From NCBI RefSeq assembly GCF_016920785.2, contig NW_024609881.1, forward strand, positions 48,826,710-48,890,709: a DNA stretch of 64,000 nucleotides. Reading direction: 5' to 3'. The position numbers and the translations under genes are program-made. Positions 11,701-22,938 of the stretch are shown piece by piece (within the stretch, counting starts at the first letter, position 1; each line of letters opens with the position of its first letter). This DNA is from Ixodes scapularis. Its lineage: Eukaryota; Arthropoda; Arachnida; Ixodida; Ixodidae. The notes below the pieces were generated by a model, which did not search any database, was not told where the DNA came from, and worked only from the letters and a program-made list of their open reading frames with translations.

Positions 11701-11776
11701 CCAGTGAGCAACTTATCTCCATTGTAGACGAGATATTCAGCCAGTCTCGTACCACAGCTATCCTGGGGTCTTTAAC
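8771..11776. other. Harbinger interior, left part; possible second-ORF remnant
   Basis: No intact gene. At about 11170-11345 the plus frame gives a glutamine/leucine-rich heptad stretch (LEELHLLQVELRQCQ, then QQQRNKLVRA), after a proline-rich piece from 11020. This resembles the coiled-coil end of the MYB/SANT-like accessory protein of Harbinger elements, but the SANT helices were not seen, so the link is weak. Small frames at 8834-9100 and 9112-9402 are unrecognised. Confidence 0.3.
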
Positions 11777-11780
11777 TTAA

Positions 11781-13545
11781 AGGGACCATGAAATGATTTT
11801 AAAATCGAGTTTCATCCACCGCACGTCGTAAAAGGTGTGAAAAGAAACAAAAAAACACAAAAATAGGGAGCCAAAAAAAATTATTTGCTATAGAACTTTT
11901 AAAAGAAAACTGGACTCTTTTGCGCTTTCCTTCCTTCGCCTGTTCACTTCGATGCATCCGCGGAAATGGAGCACGTCAGCCAAATCCAGGTCGCCTATTG
12001 GGTAAGAGCCTACCTCACCAGCACCGCGATCGTAAACAATAAATAGCCGGCGAATGTTTCCTAAAAGTTTCGTTAAATAATATTCAGATCCACATTTTGT
12101 AGCATAATTAGAGATGTGTGGCGAAAATTGCCAAATTTGATAATGCTGAGAGCCAAGCGCCATCTATCGTGTGGTAAACGAAGCAACTACTGCGCGTGCG
12201 CAGTAGGGCGGGGCCGACAGTTACTTGGGTGGCGGTGACCGTCGAAAGTTTATTTTCTTTGTTTTCCTTCCTCTCAAAACTCTGACTGACTGAACGTTTA
12301 TTTTTCTACGTGTTCTTCCCGCGCGTGCCGACTTCAAGCAGCAAAAAAACAGTACTTAAAACAGACCACGACGAACAAGAACGCTGGATCCACCGACTCC
12401 GACGAAGCGAGCTGCTCAGAATTAAGGCCTAGCAGGCATTCCGATTCAACGCTGCGTTGCTTCGTCGCAAGACCGTCTGCCTACGACCGGCTGGCGTGCT
12501 AAATGGAATATGCCCGCGCGACCCTTGTGGACCCTTCCCGTATTATAGTTTGATCGCTGACCTCAATTCTAGATTAAGAGGTGAGATCAATCTCTTCCCC
12601 TTGTTTTCCGAGGCAGTGTTGACGAACACTCGTCGAAAAGGGACTCTCGTCGATTCTATCTTCTTGTTTTGTGTGATATAGAGCTGAAATAAACGCCGTA
12701 TGGATTACCTTCGTAACACGGTATGTACACTTTGTTATTGGTATGCCATTTTTATTCTGACAGCCTGCACGTCACTGTCGAGCTATAACAGTTCGTGGGA
12801 GGTATACGTACAACCCCGGTCCAACCTTTCTTTGCCGAGTGTCGCGTCAGTATCGAGTTGCAATCGTAAAAGAACAGTCTCGAAGCGCTTACAAACAGCG
12901 CGAATACAGCACTTCCATCAAGCGCGCCCCTCCGCTCCGAGTGTAAACAGGTATTTACGTGGCTCTTGCTGACACTCGTAGTTCAAACGTATCTTTTTTA
13001 ACGTCGGCTCGCTCCTTCATCTCCGAGGCCGCGAAAAACTCCATCTACGTCGCTTTGCAAACGACTGACACGGGCCGGCCCTTCTGCCAACAATGACAGG
13101 GTGGTTGACTTCTGGAGTCTTCACCGGAAGACTCGCTGCACTTCCCAACAGGCATACCGGCGTATGGGACTAGTCCCATGCTGTCGCTGTAGCGCAACGT
13201 ATCTCATTGAATTTCGCTCAGCTGCGATGCGGCGATGAGAGGCGCCGATTCAGGAAATACGTCGGTGACATCAGCGCAGTAAAACCTACCGGCGCGCCCC
13301 AACTCGTTGCCGCTAACACTGCCATTCTCCTACTGCCGAGAGAACTTCCGCTTCCGGAAACGGCCCACGTCACGGCTTGTTTTGCGGTCAGTTGGAGAGA
13401 ATGAAAAAGTCGATATTTCAATAATTTTTTGTGTAGAAGTTAATAAACCGAGACGAAAACGGATGCCTGTTCGGCATTCAGTGAACATTGACGGTTTAAT
13501 GTATAAGTTATCTGGAAAAAGTAAAAAGGTCATTTCATGGTCCCT
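11781..13545. mobile_element. TTAA-flanked TIR transposon, 1.77 kb
   Basis: The termini AGGGACCATGAAATG (11781) and CATTTCATGGTCCCT (ending 13545) are perfect inverted repeats of 15 bp, each flanked by TTAA (11777-11780 and 13546-13549). A TTAA duplication is typical of piggyBac and Kolobok-type elements. No transposase was recognised inside; the small frames (11888-12163 minus, 12457-12681 plus, 13207-13549 plus) carry no known motif. It is nested in the Harbinger element and therefore younger. Confidence 0.8.
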
Positions 13546-13549
13546 TTAA

Positions 13550-16321
13550 ATCACAGTAGTGATACACAACCGCATGCTGCTACAATGTTTATCCACATCG
13601 ATACAGGCAGAGGCAGAGATTGAACTCAAGATTCCTATGTTCAGTTGTGCAAGCTTACACTCCACGTGCTCCAAGCTGTGATCCGTTAATGCAGTCGAAC
13701 ACCGATCCCCTTGATGGAAATTGGGAATCTGTTTGAATGCACAGCCAGGTGTTTCCTAAAAATTGCCACCGTTATTTATGTAATGTCTCTTTTATTATTG
13801 TGTAGTCCGTGTGCAGCCTCGCTCATTAAATGCTGTTGTCACAGAGTTTTGCCATAGTTTTCATTGAGTTAAGACGTCTGATTTCCTGTCCAGGGGTTTG
13901 TGCCTCGCAATCCTCTATGAACTTGCACCGCCTACCACAGTAAAGTCGACACCACATTGACGAGCCTTGCCCACTGCCTTTTCACTGCGGAGGTCGCGCC
14001 GTGTCACAAAGCTTTTGGTTGCTTGTCCAAAGATCCCCAGGTGGTCAAAATTAATCCTCAGTTTTCTGCTGGGGTGTGCCCGATGCCCGTCGTTGGTTTG
14101 GCACGTAAAACCCACAAATTTGACTTCACTGCCTTTTCACTGCACACTACTACAGTGCCGACGTAGCAATTGGGCCCAAGTTTGCAGCTGACCACAGAGT
14201 GATACAGTAATTGAGCAGCGGTTTCAGCTAAACCCTGGTACGGTGCTCACCTCATTCATGCTCGCATTCAGTAATACGCAGTGTGATGCCATCAGTTTGA
14301 GTGCATGGGCCCTGCATGCTTGTGTAACTGTTAGGTAGGATACCCTTGACTGCCTAACATCGGACGGTGTAGGAATTGATGCGCTATTGTAATATTTATT
14401 CTAACCGAAAGCTCTTCATGTGGGGTCACAGCTGCAAGACATCATTTCAGACATTCTCACGTATAAGTTTATTTCGAAATAATCTGCACTGAACAACTCG
14501 CTGAAAAGTCTCGAGTCTGAACACGGCAAAATTTTGAGTTATTTTAATGTAATTACCTGAAGCTTCTCACTTTCTTTGTATCCTGCTACCCCCCTGCTTT
14601 GTGTGATGACAAATATTGAATGGTTCTCGAGCAAAATGTTTCCACAACAAAGAGGGCAAGTTGGTCTTGCTTCTTTTGGAAGATTGATAAAACAGCAACC
14701 ACCAGCATAGTTTCAAATACTGTCGTCCAGCGGGAACCTGAGTAGAACAAAGACATTGCAACAATCTGTGGTGACCAACTAGCTGAGAAACGGGCGGATT
14801 TGTTTCGGTTCAAATTAGAAAGTGTGTGGCCATAGTATAAGGTTGATTTGTTTCTGGCTCGATTGCATTTTGAGCTTTAACATGGCCAGTGACGTGATTC
14901 TTCGGTGACCTAAGCTAAAAAGGACATGCTCTGCATTCAGTTCCTACTGGAAACACCACACAACGAGTTGAGCCCGCACCTATGCCCCGTTGAAAGTGTC
15001 CACGGGGTCTGGAGTCGATGGGAGATGAGACTGCCTTCAGCATCGTCAGTGGGGGGTAGGACTGGTAGAGCGGGAAGTGGCTCGTTCTGCAGGTGGGCCA
15101 AGTTTTGCAGTGCAAGTCCACCAGTGATCATCAGAGCTGACCATTCAGGCTTGTGCTGCTAGCACATGTCGAGGCACGGAAAGGGCCTAGGCCCGCTGCA
15201 CTGAGTTCCTAGCCCAGAAGTGGACCTTTTGGTACCTACATAAAACAAAAATGAAGACAATACAGCACAATTATTGTTTGAATAGAAAATGTGGGACTAG
15301 TTTGTGGAGTAGTGTATGTCCGATTAATGCTCAGACTACTGTTTTCGATAGTAAGTGCTGTGTATGATAACACTCTTCTTCAGATGTACACACACAGCTC
15401 TTTGTCGTGAGTGGATAATGTCCCTTCGCGCACATCTTAAGCTTCAGAAAGTCTCTTTTAGATGGCTGCAGGCATCAGTCCGGTTCGGGTGGTATGCTGT
15501 ACGATATGGACTTTGGTACTAGTTGAACTTTCGGTACACTCTGCTGCTTGCCGAAGGATGTCAACCTGCGAATGGTGTGATATCGGGGTATGTTTCCTAC
15601 ATTATTGTATATTTCTGTGGACTCGTAAGCCGCGGTCTCATTTTAGCAAGAAATGCCAAGAACCAACAAACATCCAGCCTCAATGAACAACAAATGTTAT
15701 TGGGCAGTGGGTGTTCGCCTTGAAGTTTGGTTTCCACGACACAAGCACATGCAGACACAAAAACTGTTTACATATGTGACTGTTGTAGTTAACAACTGCA
15801 CAGACAACTTAATGAATGCCACCAAATGAATGCTTTCATGTGTATGTAGAAAGTAAACATTCGCTCATCATTTTCAATTTTAATTTTATTTTATTTTAAG
15901 TCTTCATGTCTGAGAATCTGACGATCAAAAAGGTTCATCTGGAATGAGACTGTGTTGCAACACACATCGTCTCATCCCACATTCACTGGAAATGTGCTTT
16001 GGTCATGATCATTCTTGCAAGGAGGGTGCGCTCGGGCCGCTGCTATCATTGTGCTCGGTAAACCGATCGGGAGTTCGTTCTATTTTAACGTATTTCTATG
16101 CTTTCACAAGAGTCGGCAACCGTTTAATGACATTTTTTTTCTTCATAGAACGGGAGTACGTTCACGCTCGGTCGTGCAAACTGTCGCCGGATACAGATTT
16201 GTTTTAAAGTTTTTATTGATATTGTTACGTCAGAGTCTAGACCTACGATATCGCATCTCAGCGTACAGTTTGATTAATTTAGTTTGGCACTCCTAACGCA
16301 AACAACAGGGGTGAACTTACC
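13550..16321. other. Harbinger interior, right part; no gene recognised
   Basis: This is where the transposase second exon (DDE core) would be expected downstream of the splice donor at 16321 on the minus strand. I found no frame with Harbinger DDE motifs on either strand; small frames such as 14926-15162 plus and 14937-15131 minus are unrecognised. Confidence 0.4.
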
Positions 16322-16879
16322 TGCACGTTGATGGAGAAGTATCCATTACTGTTTCGAGAACACTTCCACATCGGGACCGCCGAGTCCTCTTAACAATGCA
16401 CCCAGTCGCCCCTGGAAACTTCATTTCACAGCAGCCCCGCACGAACGCATTAAAGTTCGCTGCGCCCTGCGGGAACTTCAGCGAGCGGGTGAAAATGGTC
16501 CGTGCGAGGAGCCGCAAAACTCGCTCCGCAACCCGGCACACAGTCGGCTGCGGCATGTTCACATGGTTCCCGTAACAACTTGGAACGTCCTGGCACCATA
16601 AAAGCTCAAAGCAACGAGGAGCTGCAGCGTCGTTGAGGGCGGCAGGCCCTGAGTACTCGCGCTCCTGGCAGAGGCAGCAGAGTGCTCGCCGGTCGCCTTC
16701 GTGAAGCGGCACCGCACAGGAAATCCACGGTCACTGAAGTGTTCCAGCGGGTTCAGGCGTTCTCTGAAACTTCGTCTCGTCACACGTCTCGATTCGCTGT
16801 CGCCTGCGTCGTCGTAGAGGATCTCTTCTGCGCTTAAAACGAGGTGCACGAACTCTGCGAACGACTCGCCGGCCGCCAT
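16322..16879 (-). pseudogene. HARBI1-like transposase, first exon
   Basis: Minus ATG at 16879. The frame contains LNPLEHFSDRGFPVRCRFTK and LQLLVALSFYGARTFQVVTG, then after a frameshift near 16566 VNMPQPTVCRVAERVLRLLA, TIFTRSLKFPQGAANFNA and FPGATGC. These are N-terminal hallmarks of PIF/Harbinger transposases (HARBI1 family), including the helix-turn-helix phrase SQPTVCR-like region. The exon ends in a further frame at ATCAACGTGCAG followed by GTAAGT, a strong splice donor at the position where the family reads YFSINVQ. At least two frameshifts make it non-functional. It would catalyse TTA/TAA-targeted cut-and-paste if intact. Confidence 0.8.
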
Positions 16880-17082
16880 GACACCCCAAACTCAAATCGA
16901 GGAGCGGCTCGAGGAAGCGACAGAGCTACCTTGAGATTCTCGAGGGACGAGTCGAGTATTTCCTCGAGTCGAGGAGCGTTTGGAGTGGAGGTCGGTTTAT
17001 GAAGCGCAAAACCGGCCTCAAGTGGAGTTTCGAGTCGAGTTTGAGTCGAGTTCGAGTCGAGGCCCGTTTATGAATTCGACTG
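16880..17082. repeat. Right terminal/subterminal region of Harbinger element
   Basis: Clusters of TCGAG, GTCGAG and TCGAGGAGCG leading to the right terminus GGCCCGTTTATGAATTCGAC. It begins directly upstream of the transposase ATG, so the terminus and the 5' UTR/promoter overlap. Confidence 0.7.
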
Positions 17083-19154
17083 TAAGTATAGGACAGACCG
17101 CGTTCTGGAAGCCACTGCGAAATCCCAAAGATCAGTTTGTATGCTTGGCGTTGAAGAACCTGGAGTATATAGAAAATTATGGGTTTGTTGGAAACGACGC
17201 ACTGCACCTCTTTCTTTTTGGTTGAGCAGTTTTAAGCCCGCTTCCCTAACGAAAGAAAAAGAAATACGTAAAAAAGAAATACACTGTAAAAACAAGAATT
17301 TGCTTTTTACGTCCCGGAAAAAAATAGTTTTGTTTCGTTCACGGTGCACTTTCACCACAATGCGCAGAGAAAAGAAGGGAGAGAAGCAGACAAGAACGCG
17401 CGGGGTCGTGAGAACGCCATGTTTTGATTCGAATTATTAGAGGGTTGACCTAAAGCTAGCTGCTTTTGTTTCCACTGCACTCGCCGAACGCGTTAGGACC
17501 CGGAACACCGGCCTCCGGAGTTTGCCTTTCGCAATGGACGAGGGCAGTGGCAAAAATACAGCCTCTGTCTCCACTGCAGTCGACGAACGTGGCAGAACGG
17601 ATCACGCCGGCGCCCGGCCTTTGGCTTTCCATTGAGAATGTGTTCGACGACTGCAGTAAGACGAAGCCAGCTATAGCTTTAGGTCCACCCACTAATCACT
17701 CGCATCCCTGTGACCTGTCGTTTCCTCCTCTCCCCTAGTTTTTGGTGTATGGAGTTGTAGCGTTCGATAGAAATAAATGGCGTTTTAAGGCAGGTGAAAC
17801 ATTTTTTTTTTTAAATTTAAACGTTGGCGTACCATTATTTAACCTAAAATTCAAAAACACACCTGTTTTGTTCATTTGTTGTACATTTCACGTAAAAATA
17901 ACGTAAAACGTTTTATCAAAATGCTGAGTTGTATTGTATTACAATTTTCGTTTGTGTAATAAAGCCAATCGTTAAATAGCAAAAAAAATTGTTTATTGTG
18001 CAAAGATGCTCCATGGTCTTCTGAGGAAAAAGCGGTGCTCTTTGAGGGTGTAAAATTCGCATGAGTGTTTTGCTTCATCGTGAGCTTCCACAGTGTTTTT
18101 CAATAACCAGGTGTCATACTGCGAGCCAGAGCACAAAAGGCTAATTCGAAAACATAACAAATCCGCGGGCGCGTACGTGCACACACACACACACACGCCG
18201 GCACATTAAAAAAAAAAAAAAAAAAAAAAAAGGTGCGTAACCGCCTCCATTCGTCCCCACCATCAGAGCGTCATCTACTCAGTACTGGTACTTTGAGCTG
18301 TTCGTCCCTCGGACAATTCGTCCCACCCGTTGGAATTACTCCCTTATTTCCCCTCTTCAACTATGACTTCCTCAATCTTTCGTTGAAGCTTAACTCGCGT
18401 CGCTATTGATGAAAGAGGCCTTGGTAAAACTAAAATTCGCACGCTATATTTAAATATTGTGACTACCCGCGCGTATTATAGTACACTTGTCCTTTTGCGA
18501 GAAGCATGAAAACGAGTTCAAAGAGATGTGAAGACACCGATAGCGAACCTCCCTGCTTTCCCAATCCGCTTCTCCCTGCCTCCGAAAATGCCAAATTGAG
18601 TCGAATTCATGTCGGAGACGGACGTCGGATCAATTAAACGATCAGTTTGTTTCGACGACCTAGGCCGTTTGTAGACCACCAAATAAGTTGTTAGCATTTC
18701 AGAAGCTTTGTCATAAAGGCGTAAAATTGCCCTGTCTGAGGCAGCTGGGCTCGTATTCTCATTGTACGCGTTATCGGGGAAAAATGGGACTAATGTTTTG
18801 AAACTATACCGGTGGCAATCAGATTCTGGAGTGTTTTTTCATCGACGAATCGTTTTGTCGGCAGCGAGAAGTTTCATCGACAGTTCATTTCTCCGAAAGA
18901 TTCCCTTCCTTGTTTCATAGACACACTTGCTAATTTTGATCGAAAGCATATTTACGCGCATATCGCCTTGGTCGTGGTCATCCAGGCGGTAATTTAGCTC
19001 GCCTAGCCTTTGGCGGTTCCGATAAGAACTGGCACAGGCTCGGGCCTAAAATTTAATATATATTAAAGATGTGCCCCGATATCCTCGGGCAAGAACGCTA
19101 GCTGCATCTGCTAGCCACATATAAACGTATTTCGAATCAACATCAAAGTTATAT
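17083..19154. other. Spacer with a diverged duplication and simple repeats
   Basis: At 17466-17650 two diverged copies of about 105 bp share the pattern TTTCCACTGCA, CGAACG, CCGG, GCCTTT. A short (CA)n lies at 18178-18197 and a poly(A) run at 18208-18231. The last 40 bp before 19155 equal the end of the 99-bp repeat unit found again at 31408-31450. No gene recognised. Confidence 0.5.
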
Positions 19155-20391
19155 TGCCGCGCGCAGGGTAACGTACTTGTAGAAAGTTCTCGTTTATACT
19201 TGGTGCGGACATAACTATCGTTTATCCCTGCTTTTGTTGTTCTAGAAAGTGCTTTTTCATTCTCGCCCCGAGCGCGCTACGCTCGAACCTTCTCCGCCGA
19301 ATCTTCGAGATAGTAGAAAGTTTTAGTATAGCGTTGCTGGATCTTACGTACGCAATACGCAATAGAATAGCCTACGCTAAGAATGACCTGCTCGGACCGA
19401 ATTTAGTTGTGCGTTACGTTTTCGAATGTACACATGATCTTGGTTAAATTTGCTAGAGCCGTAGAATTCCGCGTGCTTATAGCGCAACCATGCTCCTGGA
19501 AAGAAATAATGAAAAAGAAAAAGTGTCCAATCATTTTATTTTAGATTAAACCAAGCCACAGCTGCCTCGTCAAGCGCGCTTTTCTGCGGGGTACAGAGGC
19601 TACGAGTACGAGTGCGTAGCCAAATTCGATCACGGAGCCTCCGTCAGTCGTCCCGTGGAAACGGCGCCTTTTATCAATGCTATCGTGGAATGAAATTCAT
19701 GACCCTGATGTCCAGTGCACAGCGAGAACTTCGGTGATTTCTTTTAGAGTCGTTCGTCCGTCGGCAATGAACTGTGGGAATAGGCTTAGCGTTGAGCAGA
19801 TCGCAGCGTCGACGCACATTGCGAGCGGCGAACATTTCCACTGTGCACTCCTTCAGCTGCAGGGCGATCTGATTCGACCGCGGTAGGTCCCAGAAAGAAT
19901 CGCCGAGCTGAACACTACGCAATTTCACGTAACACAGAACTTCGAAAACACCACGTCGCCCTTGCTGCGCCAGTCGAGGCAACCGCCATCTTGAAACTGG
20001 CGCTCTCGTTGGATCCGAGATCTCTCGAGAGCGTCCCGCAAGGCCCGCTAGCGAGCAACGCAAAATCCCCAGCGTTGCGTGCGTACACAATACGCTAGCT
20101 CTTCTATTGCGTTCTGCGCATGCGCACTCACGACCCACAATCTCCTTGCGTACGCAAAGCTATACCGTACGGTTCACTAAAACTATCTAGTGACTCACTC
20201 TAGATAAGAGGCCGCCCGCGACCTTGTCGAGTCAGTCTCGCCCCAGCGCTCGATCCTGCGGTTTCGCCGACTTCGACGCCCGCGACGCTCTTTTATTATC
20301 TTTTGTACTCTTTTATTTTTGGCACAAGTTCGCCACATTAAACGTTTATTTCTTCCTGTTTATCTCTTTTTTTTTGTCACCACCCGTGACA
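19155..20391 (+). repeat. 5' LTR of gypsy element, split by a TIR element
   Basis: The two parts 19155-19313 and 20188-20391 align to the intact 3' LTR at 30990-31347 (about 360 bp) with a few substitutions. The break is at CTTCGAGATAG / TGACTCACTC. Confidence 0.9.
19314..20187. mobile_element. Non-autonomous TIR element in the 5' LTR, 874 bp
   Basis: The uninterrupted 3' LTR shows the empty site, so both borders are certain. TAG is duplicated (19311-19313 and 20188-20190). Ends TAGAAAGTTTTAGTATAGC and, on the other strand, GATAGTTTTAGTGAACC are imperfect inverted repeats; related CGTACGCAATACGCAATAGAA words recur inverted near 20075-20155. A minus frame at 19680-20138 (152 codons) has no recognised motif. 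I infer a MITE-type DNA transposon. Confidence 0.8.
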
Positions 20392-20394
20392 TTT

Positions 20395-20412
20395 TGGTGC
20401 AGGTGCGGGGTA
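20395..20412 (+). promoter_or_regulatory. Primer binding site of gypsy element
   Basis: TGGTGCAGGTGCGGGG starts 3 bases after the 5' LTR, the standard position for the tRNA primer site. Confidence 0.7.
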
Positions 20413-20415
20413 CGC

Positions 20416-20686
20416 ATGTTTCTTCAGCGCACCCCAACGAGGGCCCGCAGTGCAAGTCCAACCCCAAGTCTCCGAGGACCCAACGAAGAGAGGACCGAGA
20501 CCCGATCAAGTCGCCGCAACCTCGGCCTACCCCCGGAACTTGGACCACTGCCGGACAAGACAAAGAAGCTGTCGAAACCGACGATGAGCACCACGTCGCA
20601 GCCAGACGGAACGCCACCGACGTCCATTGTCTACGTACAGGCCCCACCAAGGACGCCACCGAATTTCAGAGGAAATGTTCATGACC
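20416..20686 (+). pseudogene. gag N-terminus (part 1) of gypsy element
   Basis: Frame from ATG 20416 (an alternative ATG is at 20584, MSTTSQPDGTPPTS) to FRGNVHD at 20686, where the LINE begins. The peptide continues on the other side of the LINE at 26172 as DVDD, stop, LGQYERVARFNGW. It is proline/arginine rich and has no catalytic motif; Gag would form the virus-like particle. Joined with part 2 the reading is consistent across the insertion. Confidence 0.75.
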
Positions 20687-20735
20687 GTCCGTCACGTACA
20701 ACGACCGTCCCGTACAACTTTCAGACTCCGTCTAA

Positions 20736-20889
20736 AGGCGCGTTCACACTCTTGCAACCGAGTACGACCGAGAAAGACTTCTTGGGACCGGATGCACTGA
20801 GCGGGGCTGGTCCTAAGAGATCGCAAGAGGCTTAAAAACCGGTTTGGTCTCTCTCGGTCGCACTCGGTTGCAAGAGTGTGAACGGGCCT
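20736..20889. mobile_element. Harbinger-type MITE, 154 bp
   Basis: TIRs AGGCGCGTTCACACTCTTGC and GCAAGAGTGTGAACGGGCCT are followed inward by a further matched stretch with ACCGAG and TCGGT. TAA flanks both sides (20733-20735 and 20890-20892). A longer relative with the same termini is at 58572-58955. Confidence 0.85.
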
Positions 20890-20946
20890 TAAAAGTTGTA
20901 CGGGACGGTCGTGTTTTTCAAAGCTCCCCGAGAGACGCACGAGGAC

Positions 20947-22669
20947 ATGAGCATCAACGGAGCGGCTGCGTTGGGTGGGACTGGCCAGTCGGGAGGGGAA
21001 TGCAGGATGTCCCTCCCGGCTCTCCCATCGGGCAAGCGACTTGCAACCACCGTCTTCCTGCACGGCGACCCTAGGGTCAAACCTTACAAAATAGGTGACT
21101 TTGCCAGATCTCTGGACGCCGCAATCGGGATGAAGAATGTGGCGGCTCTTGGCGCCTTTCAGCTGAATCACGTATGGGCATGCACGCTTCACGACGTGGA
21201 AACACGGGATCGTCTTATTTCTCTCGGGGAACTGACTGTGAAGGAGAGGAGATGCGTCATCGTCGACCCTAATGTGACCGAGGCATTGCTTCGGGTGCAC
21301 TGGCTGCCAACCTACGTGAACGACGAAGAGGTGAGCGCCGTTTTCCGATCCTTCGGCAGGATCAAAGACATTCGACGAGAGATGTGGCGGGCGCCGGGTG
21401 GCGAGTACGAGATTGAAACCTCTACCAGGATTGTTACTCTCTCGCTTCGCGACGGGCTGACCAGGGATGAGCTGCCGCACCAGGCGACAGTTTCCGGCTA
21501 CCCGGTCCTTGTGTCAGTGGCTGGCGGGCCGCCTCTTTGCCTGCGCTGCAGGCAGGTGGGCCACATGGGACGACAATGCAGGGCTCCTTGGTGTAGGCTG
21601 TGCCGGGAAGTCGGACACACGGAGGACGACTGTGCTCCAACCTACGCATCCAGGGCAAGAAAGCAGGTGACCACCCCGGCAAACATCCAACTAAAGGGGT
21701 GTCCAAACAGGACACTACAAAACCCGCGACTCCGGCAAATCGTGCCGCGCTCTGCCGCGATCCGCTCCCGGCCGTCGGAGGGAAATTTCCCTCCGTCAAT
21801 TCTTCCCGGGGGGAAACTTCCCTCCGTCAAATCTCCCCCTCGCTTCCTCCACGGCGGCCTTGCTCTGCTTATCACGTGGGTCCGGAGAGCCACTCACACG
21901 CTCTGTTGGCTGTCGGTCAATTGCTCAAGGCCTCCGCTCACAAAACGGAACCGCATCGGACGCCATCACGACGATAGTGAATCTCGACAAAGAAAGCAGA
22001 TCCGAGGCGGGCGAAACGCACCCTTCGACGCAGGAATGTCCCAAATCCACCCAAAGCCGTACCTCCTTGGCCTTCGAGCCGAGGCGACGGCGGTACGCGA
22101 GGGCGTTGGCGAGGTGAGCCAGACGCAGGTGGCGTGTGACGTCAATCTGAAGAGGAGAGCAGTCGTGATCGTAAAAATTTTCACGACTCCTGCAAACATT
22201 TTCACGACTCCGACAGACCGTAAAAATAGAAGCGTCCGCTTCAATTTTCACGATTTGTCGGAGTCGCGGGTTTTGTAGTGTCCTGTTTGGACACCCCTTA
22301 ATGGACCACGATGAGACGGAAGAGACCAACGAGCAGAACCCGACGGCGGTGACGGCGGCGATAGCGGCTGAGCCGACAGTGGCCGCAGAGGCGGTGGTGG
22401 GTCCCGGGGCCGTGGCCGAGAAGTCGGAGCCACACGTTCGTGACAAATCGGAGGTTGGTGAACGAGGGAAAACCGACACACCAAAAGCCGATGCTTCGGA
22501 GGACACGGCCACTCCGACGCAGTCAGCAGCGGAGGCGATCGCTTCGCCAGCGGGGGCAGCCGCTCCGGTGGTTAGCTCCAAGCTTGGTCCTACACCAAAA
22601 ACCTGTTCCAAGGAAACGAGGGGGCCGATCAGGCAAAGTTCCAGGCAACAAAGGACCAAGGACGAATAG
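20947..22669 (+). pseudogene. LINE ORF1 (RRM-like plus CCHC), split by a MITE
   Basis: Frame from ATG 20947 (another ATG at 21007) gives an RRM-like stretch (VHWLPTYVNDEEVSAVFRSF), then two zinc knuckles, CLRCRQVGHMGRQC and CRLCREVGHTEDDC, both CX2CX4HX4C, at about 21540-21635. It is cut by a 604-bp MITE at 21695-22298; removing the MITE and one TAA copy rejoins the frame (NIQL to MDHDETEE) and it then runs to the stop at 22667-22669 with an alanine/acid-rich tail. ORF1 proteins bind the LINE RNA. Apart from the MITE, no break was seen from 20947. Confidence 0.85.
21695..22298. mobile_element. Harbinger-type MITE in LINE ORF1, 604 bp
   Basis: Long TIRs of about 48 bp: AGGGGTGTCCAAACAGGACA at 21695 and its complement ending at 22298, extending through ACTACAAAACCCGCGACTCC. 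TAA is duplicated on both sides (21692-21694 and 22299-22301). Interior has repeated TTTTCACGACTCC words and CCCTCCGTCAA words; no ORF of its own recognised. Confidence 0.9.
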
Positions 22670-22938
22670 GCCCTCGAGCATCGGCTCTTTCTCGTACTCG
22701 TTTTTCTCCGTACTGTCGTGCCGCCGATGGGGATTAGGGAAGACCGGTCCTGGTTCGCTTGGTGAGCGTCATGTCTCGGTTTCCGTTCATCAACCTGTTT
22801 TTACTTTGGTCTTTATTTGCTTGCTGCTTTTTTTTTTTGCTTTATTTCTTAGTCTGCGATGTTCTTGTTTGTCAGAGCCTACCTTTTTCACATGTCTGCC
22901 ATTCACCAATCGATGTATTTTAAACCTGAATCGAAACA

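Larger units (their letters stand above)
8583..17082 (-). mobile_element. PIF/Harbinger-like DNA transposon, 8.5 kb
   Basis: The left end TGGCCGTATTCTTAAACGGG and the reverse complement of the right end CAGTCGAATTCATAAACGGG match at most positions, and both continue CCTCGACTCGA into GAGTCGAG-rich subterminal DNA. TAA flanks both sides (8580-8582 and 17083-17085), the 3-bp TWA duplication typical of Harbinger. A HARBI1-type transposase exon lies on the minus strand near the right end. The DDE exon was not found, and a TTAA transposon has inserted inside, so the element is probably dead. Confidence 0.7.

Noticed and set aside
19680..20138. 152-codon minus frame as a transposase
   Set aside because: No catalytic or DNA-binding motif is visible and the enclosing element is short; it may be chance.
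20224..20835. 203-codon plus frame as one gene
   Set aside because: It runs from the LTR through gag and into LINE and MITE sequence; only 20416-20686 is gag.
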